Counted from the stretch's first letter, positions 40,041 to 48,642 are shown. The stretch is 64,000 nt of DNA from VBDM01 sp964430565 (GCA_964430565.1 CAYSFD010000018.1:124001-188000); one strand, 5' to 3'. Translations and numbers: made by a program. Notes: generated by a model not told the origin, from the letters alone.

Positions 40041-40436
40041 GTGCGCTACCTGACGATCGAGCAACGCGAATCGCTCCAGCGGCAATTGGGCGATCGGGCC
40101 GCGGCCTTGCGCGGCGAAATCACTGCGGCGCTGCACCGGTCGGGCAGCCCCGAAGCGATCGGCCTCGCCAACCATCTCGACGAGATCGACGACGAGGCCG
40201 TCGCCGACCTTGAATCGAGCATAGAAATCGCCGAAATCCAGCGCGACCTCCGCGAGCTGCGCCGGACGGAAGGGGCGCTTGAGCGTCTGCATACGCCCGC
40301 TTACGGAGTCTGCGCCGATTGCGGCGCGGATATCCCCTACTCGCGTCTGAGCGCAGAGCCTTCCGCGACGCGCTGCATCGCCTGCCAAACGAGGGCCGAG
40401 CGCTCGCAACCGAAAACGACTGCGCCCGGATTGTGA
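40041..40436 (+). CDS. DksA/TraR-type zinc-finger protein
   Basis: 131 residues from a GTG at 40041. Two N-terminal helices with conserved DEIDDEAVADLE acidic tip, then a C-terminal zinc finger CADC-x17-CIAC near 94-118. DksA-like proteins bind RNA polymerase and adjust transcription with ppGpp. Shorter than DksA proper (about 151 residues), so it is a paralogue. It lies between usp and the GGDEF gene. Confidence 0.85.
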   Translation: MRYLTIEQRESLQRQLGDRAAALRGEITAALHRSGSPEAIGLANHLDEIDDEAVADLESSIEIAEIQRDLRELRRTEGALERLHTPAYGVCADCGADIPYSRLSAEPSATRCIACQTRAERSQPKTTAPGL

Positions 40437-40482
40437 ATCGCGGATTCGCAAGCCGCAAGGCGCCGACGCGCACCGCGTTCGA

Positions 40483-41463
40483 ATGATGCGCGGCAGTAAT
40501 GCAGGCGTTATCGACGCAACACCGATTTCGTCTATGGACCCGAATCAACGAGACCTTTTGGCGAACGCCTTGTCGTCAATTGCCAACGCGGTGTTCATCA
40601 CCGACCGCGATGGCGGCATCGTCTGGACCAACGAGGCGTTCAGCCGGTTTAGCGGTTACGCCGCGCATGAAGCATTGGGGCGGTCGCCCGCCATGTTGAA
40701 ATCCGGAAGACAGGATGCGGAGTTTTACTGGGAGCTATGGCAAGCCATTCTCGCCGGAAGCGTGTGGCGAGGCGAGGTGGTGGAGCGCAGAAAGGATGGG
40801 TCGCTGTGCGCGGTGGACGAAACCATCACCCCGCTGTACGACGCCGCGGGAAACCTCACGCACTTCATCGCCATCCTGCACGACATCACCTCGCGCAAAA
40901 AGGAGGAGGACCACGACCATTTCCTGGCGTACCACGACGGCCTGACCGGCCTTCCCAATCGAGCGTTGTTCCTGCGTCTTCTGGAGCAGGCGCTCGCGCA
41001 TTGCGAGCGGAGCGGGCGCCCGCTGGCGATCCTGTTCATAGACCTCGACCATTTCAAGTGCGTCAATGACACGCTGGGGCATCAGTTCGGAGACCAACTG
41101 CTGTTGACGGTTGCAGAAAGATTGCGCGCCTCGGTGCGCAAGAGCGATGTCGTCGCACGCCTGTCCGGAGACGAGTTCACCGTCATCCAGACCGACCTCG
41201 TCGATTCCCGGCCCGCCGAAACCCTCGCGCGCACTCTGGTGCGGGCGCTCGGCCGTCCGTTCATGTTGAAGGGTCGCAACGTTCAAGTGGGAGCCAGTGT
41301 CGGCATCTCGATCTACCCGGATGACGGCACGAGCCCCGAGGAACTGCTGCAACGCGCGGATCTCGCGATGTACCGGGCAAAAGAACAGGGGCGGAATCGT
41401 TACTGTTTTTACGACGCCCTGCAAACGGGTGATCCCTCAGACCTTCCCCAAGCCGGTAACTGA
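40483..41463 (+). CDS. PAS-GGDEF protein, probable diguanylate cyclase
   Basis: 326 residues. PAS domain at about 25-145 (AVFITDRDGGIVWTNEAF; PAC end ILHDITSRKKEE), then GGDEF domain from about 150 (YHDGLTGLPNRALF). The active-site loop reads SGDEF rather than GGDEF, a tolerated variant, and an RxxD inhibitory site (RKSD) lies five residues before it, so c-di-GMP synthesis with feedback is likely. The start may be this ATG or the MDPNQRD codon 51 bp later. Confidence 0.85.
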   Translation: MMRGSNAGVIDATPISSMDPNQRDLLANALSSIANAVFITDRDGGIVWTNEAFSRFSGYAAHEALGRSPAMLKSGRQDAEFYWELWQAILAGSVWRGEVVERRKDGSLCAVDETITPLYDAAGNLTHFIAILHDITSRKKEEDHDHFLAYHDGLTGLPNRALFLRLLEQALAHCERSGRPLAILFIDLDHFKCVNDTLGHQFGDQLLLTVAERLRASVRKSDVVARLSGDEFTVIQTDLVDSRPAETLARTLVRALGRPFMLKGRNVQVGASVGISIYPDDGTSPEELLQRADLAMYRAKEQGRNRYCFYDALQTGDPSDLPQAGN

Positions 41464-41493
41464 TTCATCCTCGATCTTCCAGCCATCCCGCAC

Positions 41494-42711
41494 TCAATGC
41501 GAGCTTTTGGCCATCACGCCTTTCAGACTCGCAATATCGAGGATGCGGATATTTTTCTGATGGACGCTGACGATTCCGTCCTCCTGGAACTTGGAAAACG
41601 CCCGGCTCACGGTCTCCAGCTTGAGCCCCAGATAGCTGCCGATCTCCTCGCGCGTCATGCGCAGGTTGAATTCGGAAGCCGAGTAGCCGCGCGCGGTGAA
41701 GCGCTGCGACAGGTTGAGGAGGAACGCGGCGAGCCGCTCCTCCGCGCGCATGGTGCCGAGCAGCAGCATCACGCTGTGCTCCTGGGCGATCTCGCGGCTC
41801 ATGACCTTGTGAAACTGGCGCTGCAGCCCGTGCATGTCGCGGCCGAGGCTTTCCAGCCTGGAATAGGGAATCACGCACACCTCGCTGTCTTCCAGGGCCA
41901 CCGCGCTGCTGCTGTGCTTCTCCGGCCCGATCCCGTCCATTCCCATGATCTCGCCGGCCATGTGAAAGCCGGTGACCTGGTCGCGCCCGTCTTCCAGGGT
42001 CTGCACCGTCTTGAAGAAGCCGCTGCGGACCGCGTAGAGCGAGTTGAACTCATCACCCGCGCGATAGAGGCTTTCGCCGCGCCCCATCCGCTTGCGGGTG
42101 TAGACCAACTCTTCCACCCGATCGACGTCCAGCCCGGTCAGGCCGCAAGGCAGGCACAGCTCGCGCAGATTGCAGCTCGAACAGCGGGTCGGAACTTTGG
42201 CTAGGTTGGCGGGACTCGCGTCGCGCAGCGGATTCGGTGCTCTTTGGGCAGGTATGAAGGCGGGTGAGCTTGCGGCAAGCATGGAGTTCTCCTCTTGGTC
42301 CAGTTTAAAGAGTTCCGCTTTTGATGATTTCCCAAGCCCTGAAATAATTTGCCCGACCTTGGAAAATTCGGTGGTCTTGTCGAGGAAATGGCTCGCCCCC
42401 GACTCCATGCAGGCGCGGCGGTACTGCGGGCTCGGATGGTTCGTGAGGACGACAAAATCCACCTCCGGCGCCTGCGGATGCACCTTGCGCAGGACTTCGA
42501 TGCCGCTCCCGCCGGTGAGGTGAATGTCGAGCACCGCCAGATTCGGGCGGGTGCGAAGAATCCCTTCGACGGCGGCTTGCGGGGTCGCCGCTTCGCCGAC
42601 GACGGACACACCCTTCATGCCGGCGAGCAGGCCGGCGAGGCGCTCGCGAATCGAGGCCGAATCCTCGACGATGAAGACCTTGGTGCGGGCTTCCGGCGGC
42701 AGGTTTTCCAT
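41494..42711 (-). CDS. Receiver domain fused to a 4Fe-4S FNR-type regulator
   Basis: 405 residues in one open frame. Residues about 10-125 form a CheY-like receiver with acidic pair E16-D17, phosphoacceptor D62 (VLDIHL), T90 and K112. After a linker, residues about 150-400 form an FNR: CSSCNLRELC with Cys177, 180, 186 plus Cys279, giving exactly the 3-6-93 spacing of E. coli FNR C20-C23-C29-C122; cyclic-nucleotide-like fold; HTH with EEIGSYLGLKLETVSRAF holding the E-x2-SR recognition residues. It should bind TTGAT-N4-ATCAA and sense O2, with phosphorylation as a second input. Fusion of this type is unusual. Confidence 0.9.
   Translation of the reverse strand: MENLPPEARTKVFIVEDSASIRERLAGLLAGMKGVSVVGEAATPQAAVEGILRTRPNLAVLDIHLTGGSGIEVLRKVHPQAPEVDFVVLTNHPSPQYRRACMESGASHFLDKTTEFSKVGQIISGLGKSSKAELFKLDQEENSMLAASSPAFIPAQRAPNPLRDASPANLAKVPTRCSSCNLRELCLPCGLTGLDVDRVEELVYTRKRMGRGESLYRAGDEFNSLYAVRSGFFKTVQTLEDGRDQVTGFHMAGEIMGMDGIGPEKHSSSAVALEDSEVCVIPYSRLESLGRDMHGLQRQFHKVMSREIAQEHSVMLLLGTMRAEERLAAFLLNLSQRFTARGYSASEFNLRMTREEIGSYLGLKLETVSRAFSKFQEDGIVSVHQKNIRILDIASLKGVMAKSSH
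42280..42296 (-). promoter_or_regulatory. Internal ribosome binding site and ATG for a free FNR domain
   Basis: Inside the receiver-FNR frame, AAGAGGAG (42296-42289) stands 6 bases before the ATG at 42282 (Met144). Starting there gives a 262-residue protein, the length of ordinary FNR. It suggests that both fused and free FNR are made from one gene. Confidence 0.5.
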
Positions 42712-42824
42712 GCCGCAAGTATCGGGGCCGCGGCCCCTACGAACTATCGGCGGCGCCTTAAATCACTTGTAGGCGGGCGCCCGAAAGACGCTGTAGGAAT
42801 AATCCGACAGTATGTACTTCAGAA

Positions 42825-42843
42825 AAGGGGGGCACCTCCCCTT
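42825..42843. repeat. Hairpin with GGGG core upstream of the receiver-FNR gene
   Basis: Six-base arms (42825-42830 and 42838-42843) around a 7-base loop, followed by TATGCTCCC; compare CGTGCTCCC after the hairpin at 39965-39986. Possibly the same small dispersed element; also lies between two convergent/tandem regulatory genes. Confidence 0.4.
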
Positions 42844-42868
42844 ATGCTCCCTCTGAGAACATGCAGTC

Positions 42869-43522
42869 TCAGGAGATGTCGGAGTCCGGATCGTCGATCA
42901 GCCGGTGTTTGATGGCGTAGCGGATCAGCTCGGCCGGGTTGCTCATGTTCATCTTCTGCATGATGCGCGCCTTGTGCGTGCTCACCGTCTTCACCGAGAG
43001 ATTCAGCCCTTCGGCGATTTCCGACACGCCCCTGCCGGATACCAGAAGCTGGAACACTTGAAACTCGCGGTCGGAAAGCGCGCTGTGCGCCAGCCCCTCG
43101 GTCTGAGGCATGGCCCCGAGCGCAAGCTGCTCGGCTACAGCCTCCGTGATGAAAGCTCCGCCCGCAGCGACCTTGCGGATCGCCAGGACGAGTTGGGCGG
43201 AGGCGCTGTCCTTGGTCAAATAACCCGAAGCGCCCGCCTTGATCGCGCGCACCGCGTACTGCTGTTCCTGGTGCATGCTGAGCACGAGGATGCGCAGCTT
43301 CGGTTTTTCTCCACGCACCTGCTTGATGAGCTCGATGCCGCTCTTGCCCGGCATCGACATGTCGAGCAGCAACACGTCGAACTCAAGGTCGCGCACCCGC
43401 TGCAGCACTTCATGGCCACTCTGCGCCTCGCCGACGATGGAGAGGTCGGGTGCCGCCGAGAGCACCTGCTTCAATCCCTCGCGCACGATGGTGTGGTCGT
43501 CGGCGACGACGATACGGATCAT
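42869..43522 (-). CDS. NarL/FixJ-family response regulator
   Basis: 217 residues from the ATG at 43522. Receiver with D8-D9, phosphoacceptor D54 (LLLDMSMPG), and Lys in TKDSA; C-terminal LuxR-type HTH (LSDREFQVFQLLVSGRGVSEIAEGL). Overlaps the kinase gene by four bases (ATGA), so they form a two-component pair. Gene targets are not visible. Confidence 0.92.
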   Translation of the reverse strand: MIRIVVADDHTIVREGLKQVLSAAPDLSIVGEAQSGHEVLQRVRDLEFDVLLLDMSMPGKSGIELIKQVRGEKPKLRILVLSMHQEQQYAVRAIKAGASGYLTKDSASAQLVLAIRKVAAGGAFITEAVAEQLALGAMPQTEGLAHSALSDREFQVFQLLVSGRGVSEIAEGLNLSVKTVSTHKARIMQKMNMSNPAELIRYAIKHRLIDDPDSDIS

Positions 43523-44820
43523 GCCGCCTGCGCCTTTTCTTCCAGGGGAATCTGCACATGCAGGACCGTTCCGCGACCGGGCCGGCTTTCGATGTGGACT
43601 TCGCCGCCGAGCAGGGACACGCGCTCGCGCAGGCCCATGAGGCCGAAAGAGTTCGGCCTGCGCGGATCGCCCAGATTGAATCCGCGGCCGTTGTCTTGGA
43701 CGTTGAGCGTCACGACACCATCGACTCGGCCGAGCGCGACCTCCACGCGCCGGGCCTCGGCGTGCCGGGCGACGTTGGTGAGCGACTCCTGCAGGATCCG
43801 AAATATCGCCGTGGCCTGCGGATCCTTCAGCTCGAGTTCCGGCGTGCGCACGACCAGCTCGCAGGGAACGCCGGTGCGCTGAGTGAATTCCTGCACCAGC
43901 CATTCCGCAGCGGGAACGAGCCCCAGATCGTCCAAGATCAAGGGGCGCAGGTCGGCCGAAATGCGCCGCGTCGCGGCGACGGTGGCGTCGATCATCGCGT
44001 GCATCGCATTGAGCTTCCCCGCGGCGGCTGTCTGCCCGGCGGGCAAGCGCTCGGCCAGCCACGCCACGTCGAGCTTCAGGGCGGTCAGCGCCTGCCCCAA
44101 CTCGTCGTGGAGTTCCCGGGCGATACGGCTTTTTTCCTGTTCCCTGACCGAGTCCATTCCGGAAGCCAGCTCGCGCAGGTCCCTCTGTGAGCGGCGCAGT
44201 TCCGCTTCCGCGCGGATCCGTTCTGTGACATCGCGCAAAATCACCGTAAAAAACTTCCTTCCGCCTTCGGTGATTTGCGAGATCGAGGCGTCGATGGGGA
44301 ACTCCTCGCCGTTGCGCCTCAGTCCCATCACAACACGCACGCCGCCCATGCGGCGCGAGGAAATCCCGGTGCCTCCGAAACGCGCGATGTGGCGCTCGTG
44401 TTCGGCGCGGAAGCGCTCGGGTATGAACCTCGCCAGCCGCGCGCCGATCGCTTCGGCGCGCGAGCAGCCGAACATCGCTTCGGCCGCGGCATTGAAGAGA
44501 ACGATGCACTGGTTTTCATCCACCGAAATGATCGCGTCCATCGCCGCCTCGACGATGCCGGTCACGCGGGCTTCGACGTCGTGCAGCGCGCCCTCAACGG
44601 CCCGGCGCATCGTGACTTGCCGATAAACCAGCGCGAGCGCGAGCAGGACCGCCGCGCCGCCTACGCCTGCGGCGGTGACCAGCATCTCATTGGGGTGCCA
44701 GCCGAACAGCCCGGCGAGCAGGGCGAGAAGCGCCGTAAAGGCGCCCAGCGCGAGCACCGGACCGAACACGATCAGGGGGAGTTCGGTCTCGCCGCGGCCG
44801 TTACGCTCACTCTGGGTCAT
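43519..44820 (-). CDS. Membrane PAS histidine kinase, NarX/UhpB-type
   Basis: 433 residues. Two N-terminal membrane helices (about 15-40 and 46-66), PAS at about 85-200 (GIVEAAMDAIISVDENQC, PAC end VILRDVTERIR), HisKA_3 dimerisation domain with H238 in ARELHDELGQALT, then HATPase with NVARHAEA, DNGRGF and GLMGLRERV. Its signal is probably redox or aromatic-type via PAS, which is inference. It could also phosphorylate the neighbouring receiver-FNR protein. Its ATG is 38 bp from the FNR-type box shared with hemN. Confidence 0.9.
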   Translation of the reverse strand: MTQSERNGRGETELPLIVFGPVLALGAFTALLALLAGLFGWHPNEMLVTAAGVGGAAVLLALALVYRQVTMRRAVEGALHDVEARVTGIVEAAMDAIISVDENQCIVLFNAAAEAMFGCSRAEAIGARLARFIPERFRAEHERHIARFGGTGISSRRMGGVRVVMGLRRNGEEFPIDASISQITEGGRKFFTVILRDVTERIRAEAELRRSQRDLRELASGMDSVREQEKSRIARELHDELGQALTALKLDVAWLAERLPAGQTAAAGKLNAMHAMIDATVAATRRISADLRPLILDDLGLVPAAEWLVQEFTQRTGVPCELVVRTPELELKDPQATAIFRILQESLTNVARHAEARRVEVALGRVDGVVTLNVQDNGRGFNLGDPRRPNSFGLMGLRERVSLLGGEVHIESRPGRGTVLHVQIPLEEKAQAA

Positions 44821-44858
44821 GCGCTCTCCGGGGACGGGTCCCGCGAATTGCGCGGAAT

Positions 44859-44872
44859 TTGACCCACATCAA
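44859..44872. promoter_or_regulatory. FNR-type box upstream of hemN (divergent with the kinase gene)
   Basis: TTGACCCACATCAA. Its centre is exactly 41.5 bp before the hemN ATG at 44907, and a CATAGT -10-like element lies at 44894-44899. Toward the kinase gene, the same geometry predicts a start at 44824, 4 bases before its ATG. Confidence 0.75.
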
Positions 44873-44906
44873 CATGGCGGGCGAAAAGCTCCTCATAGTA
44901 ACGGGG

Positions 44907-46322
44907 ATGCAGCTTGCCCCGACACTGAACGCGCCCGCGCCCGCCGGCCTGGTCATCGATTCGGACTTGATCCGCAAATATGGCGGAAGCGGCCCGCGCT
45001 ACACCTCGTATCCGACCGCCGATCGCTTCGTCGAGGCCTTCGACGCCGAGGCCTATCGCCAGTGGCTGCGGAACCGCAACATCGGCGGATTTGCGCGACC
45101 GCTGGGATTATACGTTCACCTGCCGTTCTGCGGCACGATTTGCTACTACTGCGCCTGCAACAAGATCATCACCAAAGACCACGGCCGATCGGCGAGATAC
45201 CTGAAGTATCTTCAACGCGAAATCCGAATACTGGCCGAATGCCTCGGCAAGGACCGAACGATCGGGCAGATGCACTGGGGCGGGGGCACGCCCACCTTCC
45301 TCGCCGACGCCGAACTCGCCGAGTTGATGCACATGCTGCGCTCGGAGTTCGATTTCGCCGCGACCGGGGAATACGCAATCGAGGTCGATCCGCGGACGGC
45401 AAACCCCGACCGGGTGGCATTGCTCGCGCAGATCGGCTTCAACCGCATCAGTCTCGGCGTTCAGGATTTCGACCACGAGGTGCAGCGCGCGATCCACCGC
45501 GTGCAAGGCTTCGAAGAAACTCAAGCGATCATCCGTGCGGCGAGGCAGCACGGCTTCCGCTCGGTCAACGTCGATCTGATCTACGGCCTGCCCAGGCAGA
45601 CTCTGGAAGGCTTCGCGCGCACGCTGGAGCTGGTCACCGGCTGCGACCCGGACCGCATCGCGCTTTATTCCTACGCGCATCTGCCGACGCAGTTCAAGCC
45701 CCAGCGGCGCATCGCCGAAGCCGATATGCCGACGCCGGAAACCAAGCTCAAGCTGCTCACCATGGCGATCGACCGACTGATGTCGGACGGATACGCGTAC
45801 ATCGGCATGGATCACTTCGCCAAGCCCGAGGATGATCTTGCGGTCGCGCAACGGCAGGGAAGGCTGACGCGCAACTTCCAGGGCTATTCGAGCACGGGAG
45901 ACAGCGACATCCTGGGGCTGGGCGTGTCGGCGATCGGCACGCTCGGGCCGATCTACACTCAGAATTTCAAGACACTCGACGAATACTACGGCTGCCTCGA
46001 CAGCGCTACGCTGCCTGTCATGCGAGGCTTCGAGCTCAGCGCCGACGACCTGGTGCGGCGCGCGGTGATCCAGGCCCTGGCCTGCCACTTCGAGGTATCC
46101 AAGGAGGCAATTTCGATCGCCCACCTCATCGACTTCGACCGCTATTTCGCGGAGGAGCTGGCGGAGCTGAATCAGATGGAGAGGGAGTCGCTGGTAGCCG
46201 TAAATGACGAATGGATCAGCGTGACGCCGCAAGGACGTCTGCTGGTGCGTGCCGTGTGCATGGTCTTCGATCGCTATCTGCGGGCTAACCGGGCGCGCGC
46301 CTCCTACTCGAAAGTCATATGA
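44907..46322 (+). CDS. hemN: Oxygen-independent coproporphyrinogen III dehydrogenase
   Basis: 471 residues from the ATG at 44907, chosen for its length against HemN and for the promoter geometry; an ATG at 44874 in the same frame would lie next to the box. Radical SAM cysteines are in PFCGTICYYCACNK near 77-90 with GGGTPTFL near 130. It decarboxylates coproporphyrinogen III without O2. An FNR-type box is right for anaerobic haem synthesis. It is followed directly by a TauE/SafE-like gene. Confidence 0.95.
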   Translation: MQLAPTLNAPAPAGLVIDSDLIRKYGGSGPRYTSYPTADRFVEAFDAEAYRQWLRNRNIGGFARPLGLYVHLPFCGTICYYCACNKIITKDHGRSARYLKYLQREIRILAECLGKDRTIGQMHWGGGTPTFLADAELAELMHMLRSEFDFAATGEYAIEVDPRTANPDRVALLAQIGFNRISLGVQDFDHEVQRAIHRVQGFEETQAIIRAARQHGFRSVNVDLIYGLPRQTLEGFARTLELVTGCDPDRIALYSYAHLPTQFKPQRRIAEADMPTPETKLKLLTMAIDRLMSDGYAYIGMDHFAKPEDDLAVAQRQGRLTRNFQGYSSTGDSDILGLGVSAIGTLGPIYTQNFKTLDEYYGCLDSATLPVMRGFELSADDLVRRAVIQALACHFEVSKEAISIAHLIDFDRYFAEELAELNQMERESLVAVNDEWISVTPQGRLLVRAVCMVFDRYLRANRARASYSKVI

Positions 46323-47032
46323 GCGCAGCCGCCCTGGCGGCGATCTTTCTGGTCGGGCTGCTCGGAGGCACCCACTGCGTGGGCATGTGCGGCGGAATCG
46401 TCACCGCCCTCACCGTAAAAATGCCCGGCGACCGGCCGCGCTGGAGGCTGCACCTCGCCTATCACGCCGGCAGGCTCTCAACCTACGCTCTGGCGGGGGC
46501 GCTCGCTGGTGGCGTGGGTTCTGTCGCGCTTCAGTTGAACGGGATCCTGCCGGCGCAGCTCGTGCTCTATATCGTCGCGCAATTGATGCTCGTGGCGCTC
46601 GGGCTGTATCTGCTTGGCGTGTCGCGTTATCTCGACGTTTTCGAGCGCGCCGGACGCGTGCTGTGGCGGCGCCTGCAGCCGCTGGCGGCGAGCCTTTTCC
46701 CGGTGCGATCTCTCCCCGGCGCGTATTCGGTCGGGCTGCTGTGGGGACTGCTGCCCTGCGGTCTCGTATACAGCGTGCTGGTCACCGCGCTCGTCACCGG
46801 CAGCGCCGCGAACGGGGCGCTGGTGATGCTCGCCTTTGGCGCCGGCACGCTGCCCAGTCTCCTCGCGGTGGGAGCGCTGTTGCCGACCTTGCAGCGCTTG
46901 CGGCGCCCGCAGCTCGTTAGGCGGGCAGCAGGCGGCGCCATCATCGCTTTCGGCTTGCTCGGGCTCGCCCACGCAGGGGAACTCGAGCGGCTGGCGACGA
47001 ATCCATTTTTTTGCTGGACCGCGCCGCGGTGA
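46319..47032 (+). CDS. Sulfite exporter TauE/SafE-like (UreH-type) membrane protein
   Basis: 237 residues, about six membrane helices. GGTHCVGMCGGIV near residues 16-28 and LPCGLVYSVLVTAL near 140-153 are typical of this group, whose members occur beside cbb3 oxidase and haem genes and may handle copper for oxidase assembly. Start ATG overlaps the hemN stop (ATGA). Function is inferred from context. Confidence 0.85.
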   Translation: MSAAALAAIFLVGLLGGTHCVGMCGGIVTALTVKMPGDRPRWRLHLAYHAGRLSTYALAGALAGGVGSVALQLNGILPAQLVLYIVAQLMLVALGLYLLGVSRYLDVFERAGRVLWRRLQPLAASLFPVRSLPGAYSVGLLWGLLPCGLVYSVLVTALVTGSAANGALVMLAFGAGTLPSLLAVGALLPTLQRLRRPQLVRRAAGGAIIAFGLLGLAHAGELERLATNPFFCWTAPR

Positions 47033-47127
47033 GCGCTGCCGCCGGCAAGGTCTGGACGAGCTGGCGCTGTTCTCTGTGACCGCCCTGCGCCATCGCAATT
47101 CGCTCAGGCTACGCAGGTCAAGATCGC

Positions 47128-47154
47128 GGAAACCGGGGACAGACCCCGGTTTCC
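47128..47154. repeat. Perfect REP-like palindrome with GGGGACAGACCCC core
   Basis: Eleven-base perfect arms (47128-47138 and 47144-47154) around ACAGA. Palindromes with GGGGACAGACCCC are common dispersed repeats in proteobacteria. It lies between the TauE/SafE-like gene and the FNR-type box of usp. Confidence 0.7.
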
Positions 47155-47180
47155 ACAGGCGGGAGGTCGCCCCCCGGAGT

Positions 47181-47194
47181 TTGACGCAGATCAA
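47181..47194. promoter_or_regulatory. FNR-type box upstream of usp
   Basis: TTGACGCAGATCAA. A class II start would be at 47229 with a TTTATC -10-like element at 47214-47219 and 33 bp of leader. Confidence 0.75.
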
Positions 47195-47261
47195 CAGGCG
47201 GGCCGGCGCACGGTTTATCCTGGTGGCATGGATCGTTTAGCAAATTATCAGGAGGTGCGCC

Positions 47262-47747
47262 GTGCTCTACAGGAGAATCCTCGTCCCCGTTGACGGGAGC
47301 CCGACCTCGATGGCCGGGCTGAAGGAGGCCTTGAGGCTCGCGAAGAACCAGCACGCCAAGCTGTGCTTGTTGCATGTCGTCGACGAAACGATCGTCTTCA
47401 GTACCCCGGAAGGCGGCATCAATATGGAGCCGATACTGGAGGACATGAAGCGCGGCGGAAAACAGCTGCTCCAAAGGGCGGAGAAGCTCGCTTTGGCGCA
47501 GGGAGTCAAACCGGAGTCCGATCTGCGGGAAAGCGTCGGTGCGCGCGTCGCGGACGCGATCACGTGGCAGGCAAAGCGCTGGCGCGCCGACCTGATCGTG
47601 ATGGGAACTCATGGACGCCGCGGGGTCAACCGCATGCTCATGGGCAGCGACGCGGAACTGGTGGTGCGCAACGTCTCGGTGCCGGTGCTGCTGGTTCACA
47701 CGAAAGGACGCTCCGGAAGCGCGGGCGCGCGGCGGAAGCGGAAATGA
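47262..47747 (+). CDS. Universal stress protein, UspA family
   Basis: 161 residues from a GTG after AGGAGGT. YRRILVPVDGSPTS at the start and the ATP-binding motif GTHGRRGVNRMLMGSDAELV near residues 115-134. Basic tail (SGSAGARRKRK). First gene of a usp-hpf-zinc ribbon unit behind an FNR-type box. Confidence 0.92.
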   Translation: MLYRRILVPVDGSPTSMAGLKEALRLAKNQHAKLCLLHVVDETIVFSTPEGGINMEPILEDMKRGGKQLLQRAEKLALAQGVKPESDLRESVGARVADAITWQAKRWRADLIVMGTHGRRGVNRMLMGSDAELVVRNVSVPVLLVHTKGRSGSAGARRKRK

Positions 47748-47782
47748 CGCGCCCAAAGCGGGAGCAGTCAAAAGGGAATCCC

Positions 47783-48151
47783 ATGGAAACGCCTCTTCAA
47801 ATCGTCGTCCGCAACATTGCTCATTCGGATGCGCTCGAAGCGCGCGTCCGCGAGGATGTCGCCAAGCTGGAGGCGTTTCACCCGCGCATCATCAGCTGTC
47901 GCGTGAGGATCGAGGAGCTGCAAAAGCACCGGCGCCAAGGCCGGCATCTTCGAGTCTCAATCGACCTGCGCGTGCCCGGCAGGGAAATTGTCGCCAGCCA
48001 CGACCACGACGAGGACGTCTATGTCGCGCTGCGCGAAGCGTTTCACTCGGCGAGGCGCCAGCTCGAGGACACCGTGAGGGTCATGCGCGGCGATGTCAAG
48101 GTTCACGAAACCGCTGAGGGAAACGAACCGGACCGAAAGGAGCAAGCATGA
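47783..48151 (+). CDS. hpf: Ribosome hibernation promoting factor / sigma-54 modulation protein (short form)
   Basis: 122 residues from the ATG at 47783, 35 bp after usp. The S30AE fold is recognisable from LQIVVRNIAHSDALEARVREDVAKLE and DEDVYVALREAFHSARRQLED. It lacks the C-terminal dimerisation domain of long HPF, so it resembles HPF/YfiA. It shuts ribosomes down in stationary or oxygen-limited cells, which suits its place behind an FNR box. The stop overlaps the next start (ATGA). Confidence 0.88.
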   Translation: METPLQIVVRNIAHSDALEARVREDVAKLEAFHPRIISCRVRIEELQKHRRQGRHLRVSIDLRVPGREIVASHDHDEDVYVALREAFHSARRQLEDTVRVMRGDVKVHETAEGNEPDRKEQA

Positions 48152-48642
48152 AAGGCGAACGGGGCGGCTTTCGGGGAGTGCGCCGAGAGCAACTGCTGGA
48201 GGGGCTCGGGCACGACAGCTACAAATCCAAGGTCAAGCTTCCCGACCCCACGCGCTGCCCGGGCTGCGCTGCGACATTTCGCAACGGCCGCTGGACGTGG
48301 GAGACCGCGCCCGAGGGCGCGCATGAGCAGACGTGTCCGGCGTGCAAACGCATCCATGATGAGTTTCCGGCGGGCTACGTCGCGCTCGGCGGCGAGTTTT
48401 TCCTCGAACACGGCGACGAGATCTTGCGCCTGGTGAAGCACTGCGAGGAGAAGGAAAAAACCGCGCACCCGGTGCAAAGGATCATGGCGATCGAGAAAAA
48501 GAAGGACGGCGTGGTCGTCACCACGACCGACGTGCATCTTGCGCGAACCATCGCCGAGCGCGTCCACGACGCGTTCAAGGGCAGCCTTGCCTTTCATTAC
48601 AACAAGGGAGACAACCTCCTGCGCGCGACCTGGAAGCGCTGA
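48148..48642 (+). CDS. Zinc-ribbon protein, BCAM0308/NMD3-like
   Basis: 164 residues. CPGCAATFRNGRW near 37-50 and CPACKRIHDEFPAGY near 66-80 form a zinc ribbon; the rest (EKKKDGVVVTTTDVHLARTIAERVHDAF) resembles an RNA-binding-like alpha/beta unit. The layout fits the BCAM0308 family found with stress and HPF genes. Function is unknown; a ribosome-related role is inferred from the hpf neighbour. Confidence 0.65.
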   Translation: MKGERGGFRGVRREQLLEGLGHDSYKSKVKLPDPTRCPGCAATFRNGRWTWETAPEGAHEQTCPACKRIHDEFPAGYVALGGEFFLEHGDEILRLVKHCEEKEKTAHPVQRIMAIEKKKDGVVVTTTDVHLARTIAERVHDAFKGSLAFHYNKGDNLLRATWKR

